Assembly (NCBI GenBank): GCA_030452365.1
Contig: JAKDMK010000180.1
Location: 1 to 5,558, forward strand
DNA from: Nitrococcus sp.
GTDB taxonomy: Bacteria > Pseudomonadota > Gammaproteobacteria > Nitrococcales > Nitrococcaceae
Length of the DNA: 5,558 bases
Direction: 5' to 3'
Shown here: piece by piece, positions 1 to 4,667 of the stretch
Layout: each line of letters starts with the position of its first letter
How positions within the stretch are numbered: position 1 is the stretch's first letter
Translations under genes and position numbers: made by a program
Notes under the pieces: model-generated
Seen by the model: only the letters and a program-made list of their open reading frames with translations
Told to the model about the DNA's origin: nothing
Database searches by the model: none

Positions 1-425
1 AATCTAGTCGCTGGATCCTGCGACTGCGCTTCGCTGCGCGCAGGATGACGGGGGGTGAGTAGTTACCCTCTCGAATGTTTTCCTTCCGAAGGCTTGGCCA
101 GTCCGAGAATCCTAGAAAATATAGGCACATCAAGTTGACAATAGGAATAATCATCAGCAGTGACAGCCGCCCTGAATAGCTGGGTCGTCCGCGGGCCGGA
201 ACTATAGCCGTCGCAGTCACGCTCGCGCCTTAACACGCCCATATCCGCAACAGACAGAGCCTAATACCTGCACAACGGAACTTAGCGCGCCCCGTGATGT
301 TCTCAATAAGAATGAGAGGCTGAGGTAAGCGAAGCAGCGTGGTAACGCTCGGCTATCGTCAGAATGGCGAGGCGGAATGCCGCGCTTCGTTACAAGGACA
401 GTTTCACCCATTCTCTACGAGGGCC
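1..425. other. non-coding leader region upstream of the BrkB-family gene
   Basis: No convincing gene lies in this stretch. The only open frame of note (minus strand, 217-411, 64 codons) has no recognisable domain and no ribosome binding site I can support. The left end holds a palindromic repeat, annotated separately. The rest is of mixed composition, with AT-rich patches around 110-150. A TTGACA hexamer at 135-140 resembles a -35 box but has no acceptable -10 box at normal spacing, so I do not call a promoter. A small inverted repeat (TCTCA 301-305, TGAGA 313-317) is too short to interpret. The promoter of the downstream gene should lie here but cannot be placed. Confidence 0.7.
6..51 (+). 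repeat. palindromic intergenic repeat, copy A
   Basis: This is a hairpin-forming module with nested inverted repeats. An outer pair, ATCCTGCG (15-22) and CGCAGGAT (39-46), is perfect over 8 bp. The 16-base interior contains a second small pair, GCG (26-28) and CGC (32-34). A separate imperfect palindrome, AGTCGC (6-11) with GCGACT (20-25), is centred on GGATCC. The end, CGCGCAGGATGACGG (37-51), is repeated exactly at 1452-1466, and the whole module is related to the two head-to-head copies at 1475-1558. It looks like a small dispersed palindromic repeat of REP/MITE type. I cannot name the family, and no transposase is nearby. Confidence 0.75.
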
Positions 426-1436
426 ATGCAGATGGTGCAGGAAGAACGACCATCCGAGGAAGAACGAGCATCCGAACACAGAGGAAGGATGGCTAAGCGT
501 CCCTGGGAGATTTCCGGGAGTGGATGGCGGGATATAGCCGTACGCGTTTGGAATAACGTCTTTGATCATAATATTCTCATCCTTGCAGCGGCAGTCGCAT
601 TCTATGCTTTTTTGTCTATATTTCCAGCCTTGGTCGCGATCGTGTCGATCTACGGGTTGATTGCAAACCCAGATGATGTTCAACAGCAGTTTTCCCATTA
701 TGGCGGAATCTTGCCGGAAGAGGCACGGACGTTGATTAGTCAACAGCTGCGGAGAATTACTGCGAGCGCATCATCTACAATGAGCTGGGGGCTTGTATTA
801 GGCTTGTTATTTGCGCTTTGGACGGCAACACAGGTGACGAAGGCGTTTATAACCGCGCTCAACGTAGTCTATGCTGAGAAACAAAAAAGAGGAATTTTAC
901 AGTTCAATCAACTTGCGCTACTAATGACTTTCGGCGGAATCATATTGGCTGTTCTGGCTCTGGCGCTTATCGTGGTATTACCGATTGTACTCAATACGCT
1001 AAGTCTCCCGGCGGCTTTATCAACGTTGCTTTCATACTTGCCATGGCTGCTTTTAGCCGGCTGTTTCATCCTCTGGCTAACCGTACTATTCCGCTATGGG
1101 CCCAGCCGGAATGAAGCTCAATGGAACTGGGTGAGCTTAGGCTCAATAGCAACTACAGTGCTTTGGATTATCGCCTCTATTTTGTTCTCTTTCTATGTAT
1201 CCAACTTTGGTCAATATAATACCACATACGGCTCTATCGGTGCCATAATCATTCTTTTGCTATGGTTTTATGTTACCGCATTCGCAGTTCTGCTTGGCGC
1301 CGAGCTCAATGCCGGGATGGAGCACCAGACGACGATAGACACGACAAAGGGCAAGCCCAGACCAATGGGCAAGCGTGGTGCCTATGTTGCCGATACAATT
1401 GGAGAATCGTTTCAGAGCAAGGGAATGAAAAAGTAA
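426..1436 (+). CDS. YihY/virulence factor BrkB family inner-membrane protein
   Basis: This is a multi-pass inner-membrane protein of the YihY/BrkB (former RNase BN) family, whose molecular role is not firmly established. With the start used here it has 336 residues, near the family norm of about 280-330. The first membrane segment carries the conserved AAAVAFYAFLSIFP block (residues 54-67). A YGPSR loop lies near 224-228, and the C-terminal hallmark (about 269-296) includes LLLWFYVTAFAVLLGAELNA. About six hydrophobic segments are visible. The start is uncertain. ATG 426 follows ACGAGGG, whereas ATG 489 follows GAGG at a short spacing. I prefer 426 because the family's conserved N-terminal pattern (RG..A..P.EI...GW.DI) begins with the RGR just before codon 489. 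An upstream ATG at 339 is also in frame. Sampled stretches are only 37-42% GC, unlike the permease downstream. The function is inferred from family membership only. Confidence 0.93.
   Translation: MQMVQEERPSEEERASEHRGRMAKRPWEISGSGWRDIAVRVWNNVFDHNILILAAAVAFYAFLSIFPALVAIVSIYGLIANPDDVQQQFSHYGGILPEEARTLISQQLRRITASASSTMSWGLVLGLLFALWTATQVTKAFITALNVVYAEKQKRGILQFNQLALLMTFGGIILAVLALALIVVLPIVLNTLSLPAALSTLLSYLPWLLLAGCFILWLTVLFRYGPSRNEAQWNWVSLGSIATTVLWIIASILFSFYVSNFGQYNTTYGSIGAIIILLLWFYVTAFAVLLGAELNAGMEHQTTIDTTKGKPRPMGKRGAYVADTIGESFQSKGMKK
440..475 (+). repeat. 18-bp tandem duplication in the 5' end of the BrkB-family gene
   Basis: Two adjacent 18-base units (440-457 and 458-475) differ at a single base (C at 450, G at 468). 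In the reading frame of the BrkB-family gene they encode EERPSE followed by EERASE, giving a charged, probably cytoplasmic N-terminal tail. The unit length is a multiple of three, so gain or loss of a copy would keep the frame. If translation instead starts at 489, the repeat lies in the untranslated leader. Confidence 0.85.
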
Positions 1437-1451
1437 TGGCACCTACTCACC

Positions 1452-1487
1452 CGCGCAGGATGACGGAACAAAAAGTCATCCGGCGCG
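1452..1487. repeat. 13-bp inverted repeat just downstream of the BrkB-family gene
   Basis: CGCGCAGGATGAC (1452-1464) and GTCATCCGGCGCG (1475-1487) are inverted copies with one mismatch, separated by a 10-base A-rich loop. The hairpin starts 15 bases after the TAA of the BrkB-family gene, where a terminator is expected, but no T-run follows it on the plus strand. The left half repeats 15 bases of copy A (37-51) exactly. It is therefore a partial copy of the same repeat family, abutting the inverted copies that start at 1475. Confidence 0.75.
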
Positions 1488-1512
1488 CAGCGAAGCGGAG
1501 TCGCAGGATCCA
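1475..1512 (-). repeat. palindromic intergenic repeat, reverse copy B
   Basis: This is a copy of the module in the opposite orientation to copies A and forward B. Read on the minus strand it begins TGGATCCTGCGACT and ends GCGCCGGATGAC, with the interior CGCTTCGCTGCG shared with copy A (27-38). Its outer stem has one mismatch (CGCCGGAT instead of CGCAGGAT). With the forward copy at 1518-1558 it makes the long hairpin annotated as a probable terminator. Confidence 0.75.
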
Positions 1513-1517
1513 CCGAC

Positions 1518-1558
1518 TGGATTCTGCGACTCCGCCTGGCGGCTCCGCGCAGAATGAC
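1518..1558 (+). repeat. palindromic intergenic repeat, forward copy B
   Basis: This has the same architecture as copy A at the left end of the window. It starts with TGGATTCTGCGACT and ends with GCAGAATGAC. The outer stem is ATTCTGCG (1521-1528) with CGCAGAAT (1548-1555), a perfect 8 bp. Compared with copy A, one base pair of the stem has changed on both sides (C-G to T-A), so pairing is kept. The interior carries its own inverted repeat, CCGCC (1532-1536) and GGCGG (1538-1542), in place of the GCG/CGC pair of copy A. Confidence 0.75.
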
Positions 1559-1664
1559 AGTACGGAGAAAGTATCCTGCCCAAAAAAGTGCATGAGTAGT
1601 TATAAGCAATGGATAATAGGGCACGTCGAATACCTCGTTTCACGCCGTCAACCTGGCGGAGCCT

Positions 1665-1694
1665 GCCCCGGATACCGATCCGGGGCCGGGATGA
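1665..1694. repeat. 9-bp perfect stem with 4-base loop in the convergent intergenic region
   Basis: GCCCCGGAT (1665-1673) and ATCCGGGGC (1678-1686) form a perfect 9-bp GC-rich stem around an ACCG loop. The segment ends in GGGATGAC (1687-1694 region), the same terminal GATGAC seen in the other repeats here, though the body differs, so it may be a second repeat type. It lies about 50 bases beyond the stop of the leftward DUF3634-like gene and could block 3' exonucleases or assist termination. Neither strand shows a T-run next to it. Confidence 0.65.
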
Positions 1695-1733
1695 CAAGGG
1701 GCTGAACAAGATTTCTCGAGGTTCCCGTGCGTT

Positions 1734-2045
1734 TCAACCCCGCACCCGGCGGCCGCCGCTAGGTGGCGGGGTGGTCGGAGGCGTCCAGACGTTGCGAATC
1801 GCCTGGCGCCCGCGCTCGGGGAAATCTTTTGAGAAGCGCAGACGTGCGCTGCGACCGCGGCCAAGACATTCGATTTGCCCGCGCTTTATACCGTGCAAGC
1901 GCGCGACGTCGGATACCGCGGCGACGAACCCATGGGGCGGATTGCCATGCTTGAGGTATACGACTCCATCGAGGATTTCCAGTCGATATACGGAACGGAA
2001 TCGATCGAGCATGGGTCGTAGTGTCTCATTCATAAAGGCCATCAT
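1734..2045 (-). CDS. small DUF3634-like protein of unknown function
   Basis: With the start used here this is a 103-residue protein resembling the DUF3634 family, small bacterial proteins with no assigned function. The family-like core has a LEILDGVVYLKHGNPP strand-turn block, then a helix-rich stretch (FVAAVSDVARLHGI). It ends with a basic GRGRSARLRFS block and the signature FPERGRQAIRNVW. The tail (TPPTTPPPSGGRRVRG) is proline/glycine-rich and comes from a GC-rich inverted repeat, so it is probably not part of the domain. The start is unsure. ATGs at 2045, 2123 and 2171 are all in frame and none has a good ribosome binding site. The longer versions add PGILLLHSGSFPFMMAFM, which might be a membrane segment. 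The gene is divergent from the DUF523 gene and convergent with the BrkB-family gene. Family assignment is from memory of the pattern and is moderate. Confidence 0.6.
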   Translation of the reverse strand: MMAFMNETLRPMLDRFRSVYRLEILDGVVYLKHGNPPHGFVAAVSDVARLHGIKRGQIECLGRGRSARLRFSKDFPERGRQAIRNVWTPPTTPPPSGGRRVRG

Positions 2046-2169
2046 GAAAGGGAAGCTGCCGCTGTGGAGCAGAAGAATACCCGGCCAGAGTGGCTTAGCC
2101 AACCGGGAAGGCGGGGATGCCATCGCGTCCGGCGAACCAACCAACAAGGCCGCCGGATCACGCCGGCGC

Positions 2170-2610
2170 ATGCGGGTCGGTTTAAGCGCCTGCTTGCTTG
2201 GTGAGCGGATTCGCTACGATGGCGGACACAAATGGAACCGGTTAGTGGTGGATTGCCTGGCTCGGTATTTCGAGCTCGTCCCGGTCTGTCCGGGGGTTGC
2301 TATCGGTCTTGGCACGCCGCGAGAGCCCGTTCGTCTAGCGGGAGCACCGGAGAGCCCACGGGCGATCGGTATACAAAACGAGTCTCTGGATGCGACCCCG
2401 GAGGCACCCGTTAGCCAAGCCAAAGCGGAGCTGGTGGATCACATCCACGCGTACCGGCAGGGCCTAGTGCCGCTCAGTGTACCGGCCACGCTTTTGCGCC
2501 ACCATTTCCAGCGCCATCACGAGCCTTCTATCGACAAGCAGCTCTACCTGACCTGGCAGCCAACTCGACCGCCTTCTCTGCTATCGTTCCCTGAGAGTAG
2601 GAGTGAGTGA
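2170..2610 (+). CDS. internally deleted DUF523-DUF1722 protein (probable remnant)
   Basis: Full-length relatives (over 300 residues) join an N-terminal DUF523 domain, the family of the iron-sulfur thiouracil desulfurase TudS, to a C-terminal DUF1722 (YbgA-like) domain. This frame encodes only 146 residues. Residues 1-67 match the start of DUF523, with SACLLGERIRYDGGHK (6-21), PVCPG (38-42) and GLGTPREPVRL (46-56). Residues 83-127 match the end of DUF1722, with AYRQGLVPL (94-102), LLRHHFQRH (108-116) and QLYL (124-127). The roughly 170 residues between are absent, including the SPSCG-type segment that supplies a further conserved cysteine. C8 and C40 remain. The reading frame is open across the junction (about 68-82). 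The last ~18 residues also depart from the usual HP.ELMLRN ending. ATG 2170 gives the standard N-terminus but has no clear ribosome binding site. It is probably inactive as a desulfurase. Confidence 0.8.
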   Translation: MRVGLSACLLGERIRYDGGHKWNRLVVDCLARYFELVPVCPGVAIGLGTPREPVRLAGAPESPRAIGIQNESLDATPEAPVSQAKAELVDHIHAYRQGLVPLSVPATLLRHHFQRHHEPSIDKQLYLTWQPTRPPSLLSFPESRSE

Positions 2611-2631
2611 TTGCAGGCGTATTCGGCCATT

Positions 2632-2683
2632 AGGGCCTGCTGACATCCACTCACGACGCCGTGGGCGGATGACAACAGGCCCT
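2632..2683. repeat. 52-bp near-perfect palindrome upstream of the permease gene
   Basis: The arms 2632-2655 and 2660-2683 pair over 24 positions with three mismatches and one G-T pair, leaving a four-base loop (ACGC). The outer 8 bp (AGGGCCTG with CAGGCCCT) are perfect. It starts about 20 bases after the stop of the DUF523 remnant and ends 16 bases before the permease ribosome binding site. No T-run follows on either side, so a simple intrinsic terminator is unlikely. It could be a MITE-type insertion, an mRNA-stabilising hairpin or a protein-binding palindrome. Confidence 0.8.
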
Positions 2684-2709
2684 GGAGCACTGCCAAATGG
2701 GAGCAGGCA

Positions 2710-4050
2710 ATGACCCAACCGAGTGCGCAGCGCACTGGATTGAAGCGGGGGATAACTCCGGCCTTCTTGCTGCTTTTTATTGTCGGCGACATGGTAGGCG
2801 GTGGCATCTATGCGTTGGTCGGCCAAGTCGGGGCGGTAACAGGTGGCGCAATTTGGTCGGCTTTTCTCCTCGCCTTGGTGTTGGCCGTGTTTACTGCCTT
2901 CAGCTATGCCGAGCTGGTAAGCAAGTATCCGCAAGCCGGGGGCGCGGCTTCCTATGTCCACCGAGCCTTCAAGGTGCCGTTTCTTAGCTTCCTGGTCGCC
3001 TTCGCGGTTGTCATGTCGGGCGTTACCTCGGCGTCGGCACTGGCGATCGCCTTCGCCGGTGACTATCTGCATACCTTCTTCAGCGCGCCTAAGGTGATCA
3101 CCGGACTGATTTTCATCGTTGTGGTGGGGCTGATCAATTTCCGTGGAATCAATGAGTCGGTGGCCCTGAACGCTATTTTCACACTAATCGAACTTTTCGG
3201 CCTGCTGATGATTGTGGTCATCGGGGTTGCGGCGCTGGCAAGCGGCTACGGGGAACCGGCGCGCGCCTTCGAGCTCAAGGACGGCGCCAGTATCCCGCTG
3301 GCGCTACTCTCGGGCGCCGCGCTCGCCTTTTATGCCCTGATCGGCTTCGAGGACGCGGTCAATCTCGCGGAGGAAACCCATGATCCAAACCGCAGCTTTC
3401 CAACGGCGCTGTTCGGCTGCATCGCGATCACGGGTATGATCTATCTACTGGTCACTACCATTGCCGCCATGGTGGTACCGATTGACCAGCTTGCCGGGTC
3501 CAGCGCTCCGCTGCTGGAGGTAATCAAGCAAGGCCCGCTGGCAGTCCCCGTAGAGCTATTTTCCGCCATAGCACTGTTCGCGCTTGCCAACGGCGCGTTG
3601 ATCAACATGATCATGGCCTCGCGGCTGATTTATGGAATGGGTGACCAGAACGTCATGCCCGCTGTTTTCGCCCGGATCCACGCCAGGCGCCAAACGCCCT
3701 GGGTGGCGATCATCTTTACCAGCCTCCTCGCAATGGGCCTGATCGCTACCGGCGATGTCGGTGCTCTGGCGCGCACGACGGTCTTGTTGCTCCTGCTGGC
3801 GTTTATCGCCGTCAATGTTGCCGTGCTGGTGCTGCGCCAGGATAGAATCGGGCACGATCATTTCACTACTGCGGCGATTTTTCCGGTATTGGGCGTGCTG
3901 GTTTGCTTGGGCCTGCTCACTCAGCAGGGCGCGCAAACGTGGCTACTGGCGGGAGCGCTGCTGCTGCTCGGTGCCGCGCTCTATGGCATAAACGCCTTGG
4001 TGAAAAGGCGTCTGGATGGAAGACGCACTATGGGCAGCACAATTGTCTAA
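2710..4050 (+). CDS. APC-family amino acid permease
   Basis: This 446-residue inner-membrane transporter belongs to the amino acid/polyamine/organocation superfamily (AA_permease_2 type) and probably moves an amino acid by proton symport or exchange. The substrate cannot be read from the sequence. The first membrane helix has the broken-helix glycine motif GDMVGGGIYALVG (26-38). The SYAELVSKYPQAGG block (65-78) and the GFEDAVNLAEE motif (212-222) are typical of the family. About twelve hydrophobic segments cover the whole length, which is normal. ATG 2710 has GGGAG (2699-2703) six bases upstream, supporting this start. FxsA follows after 36 bp with no terminator between, so the two are likely co-transcribed. 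GC content is high (72% in a sampled 60 bases), unlike the BrkB-family gene. The family assignment is firm. Confidence 0.95.
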   Translation: MTQPSAQRTGLKRGITPAFLLLFIVGDMVGGGIYALVGQVGAVTGGAIWSAFLLALVLAVFTAFSYAELVSKYPQAGGAASYVHRAFKVPFLSFLVAFAVVMSGVTSASALAIAFAGDYLHTFFSAPKVITGLIFIVVVGLINFRGINESVALNAIFTLIELFGLLMIVVIGVAALASGYGEPARAFELKDGASIPLALLSGAALAFYALIGFEDAVNLAEETHDPNRSFPTALFGCIAITGMIYLLVTTIAAMVVPIDQLAGSSAPLLEVIKQGPLAVPVELFSAIALFALANGALINMIMASRLIYGMGDQNVMPAVFARIHARRQTPWVAIIFTSLLAMGLIATGDVGALARTTVLLLLLAFIAVNVAVLVLRQDRIGHDHFTTAAIFPVLGVLVCLGLLTQQGAQTWLLAGALLLLGAALYGINALVKRRLDGRRTMGSTIV

Positions 4051-4074
4051 CCTGGTAGCTCAGCTATTTCTCAC

Positions 4075-4080
4075 GGAGGG
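4075..4080 (+). promoter_or_regulatory. strong ribosome binding site fixing the TTG start of fxsA
   Basis: GGAGGG lies six bases before TTG 4087. There is no competing in-frame ATG between it and the conserved FxsA N-terminus, so it settles the unusual start codon. Confidence 0.85.
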
Positions 4081-4086
4081 CGTCGC

Positions 4087-4536
4087 TTGCCTACATTTCT
4101 GCTGTTTCCGCTTTTACTTCTGGCCTTTCCGTTGTTGGAGCTCTATATCCTGATCCAGGTAGGCCAGGTCATCGGGGCGCTACCCACGATTGGTTTGTGT
4201 ATCCTCACCGCCTTTCTTGGCACTGTACTGCTGCGCCAGCAGGGCCTGGGGACCTTGCGCCGGGCGCGGGCGAGCCTGAACCGGGGCGAGATGCCCGCGC
4301 TCGAGCTGTTGGAGGGAATGGCGCTCGCCATCGGCGGAGTATTGCTACTCGTGCCGGGCTTCTTGACGGATCTGGCGGGACTGGCCTGTCTGTTGCCCTT
4401 TACCCGGCGACTGCTCGTCGGCGCGGTGCTAAAGCGCACGCGCGTAGTCTCCGGCTCAATGCGCAGGCGGTCTGCCAACGATTCCGATGGGCACAGAACC
4501 ATCGAGGGTGATTTCAAGCGCCGGGATCGTGATTGA
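4087..4536 (+). CDS. fxsA: FxsA family membrane protein
   Basis: This 149-residue protein of the FxsA family compares with about 158 in E. coli. There, extra FxsA relieves exclusion of phage T7 by the F plasmid; its normal role is unknown. It has two N-terminal membrane segments (about 3-24 and 28-49) followed by LLRQQG (48-53). A cytoplasmic-looking helix (ARASLNRGEMPALELLEG) comes next, then a third hydrophobic segment with the family hallmark LLVPGFLTD (87-95). The polar tail ends with IEGDFKRRD (139-147), also conserved in the family. Translation starts at TTG behind a strong GGAGGG. The gene is full length and sits 36 bp after the permease, suggesting one transcript. In many gammaproteobacteria fxsA lies near the groES-groEL operon; here the next gene is a PerM-type membrane protein instead. 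Confidence 0.93.
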   Translation: MPTFLLFPLLLLAFPLLELYILIQVGQVIGALPTIGLCILTAFLGTVLLRQQGLGTLRRARASLNRGEMPALELLEGMALAIGGVLLLVPGFLTDLAGLACLLPFTRRLLVGAVLKRTRVVSGSMRRRSANDSDGHRTIEGDFKRRDRD

Positions 4537-4655
4537 GGCAGCCGGAGAGTCTTAGCACCAGTTTCCGCACGCGGTGAGCCCTGCCGGAGAAATCGACAAG
4601 CAATTGAGTCTAACCGGGAGACACCGTTCAAGCCCGCGACATGAATCCCCAGCGT

Positions 4656-4660
4656 GAGGA
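4656..4660 (+). promoter_or_regulatory. ribosome binding site deciding the start of the AI-2E family gene
   Basis: GAGGA lies seven bases ahead of ATG 4668. The in-frame ATG at 4641 has no comparable site, so 4668 is the preferred start. Confidence 0.75.
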
Positions 4661-4667
4661 ACCCGGC

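Larger units (their letters stand above)
1470..1558 (-). terminator. long head-to-head repeat hairpin with T5 tract, probable terminator for the leftward gene
   Basis: Two related palindromic modules face each other: a reverse copy at 1475-1512 and a forward copy at 1518-1558, separated by 5 bases. The inner 14 bases of each arm, 1499-1512 and 1518-1531, pair with one mismatch, and the outer ends pair imperfectly. Read on the minus strand, the long GC-rich hairpin ends in GGATGAC and runs straight into TTTTT (1474-1470), the layout of an intrinsic terminator. The leftward DUF3634-like gene ends about 176 bases upstream, so this would cap its transcript. On the plus strand the hairpin lacks a T-tract. 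The terminator role is inferred; the inverted repeats are seen directly. Confidence 0.55.

Noticed and set aside
135..140. TTGACA as a -35 promoter box ahead of the BrkB-family gene
   Set aside because: No acceptable -10 hexamer lies 15-19 bases downstream, and a lone hexamer is expected by chance.
301..317. Possible Fur-type operator (TCTCA...TGAGA)
   Set aside because: Only five bases pair on each side and the centre does not fit the Fur consensus; the neighbouring gene gives no iron-related context.
217..411. Minus-strand 64-codon open frame
   Set aside because: It has no recognisable domain and no supported ribosome binding site, and its composition does not look coding.
1262..1705. Plus-strand 147-codon open frame overlapping the end of the BrkB-family gene
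   Set aside because: It overlaps a firmly identified gene in another frame and then runs through palindromic repeats; the translation is arginine/serine-rich and matches nothing known.
1609..2169. Long N-terminal extension of the DUF523 frame
   Set aside because: The canonical DUF523 N-terminus begins at ATG 2170. The upstream part is low-complexity arginine/proline-rich and lies antisense to the DUF3634-like gene.
2581..3072. Minus-strand 163-codon open frame under the permease start
   Set aside because: It is antisense to a clear membrane transporter, and its composition reflects the complement of hydrophobic codons.
4053..4064. TGGTAGCTCAGC-like string resembling a tRNA D-arm between the permease and fxsA
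   Set aside because: There is no matching anticodon arm, T-arm or acceptor stem, and only 36 bases separate the genes.
4143..4631. Minus-strand 162-codon open frame antisense to fxsA
   Set aside because: FxsA on the plus strand is unmistakable, and the antisense product is serine/arginine/proline-rich with no domain.
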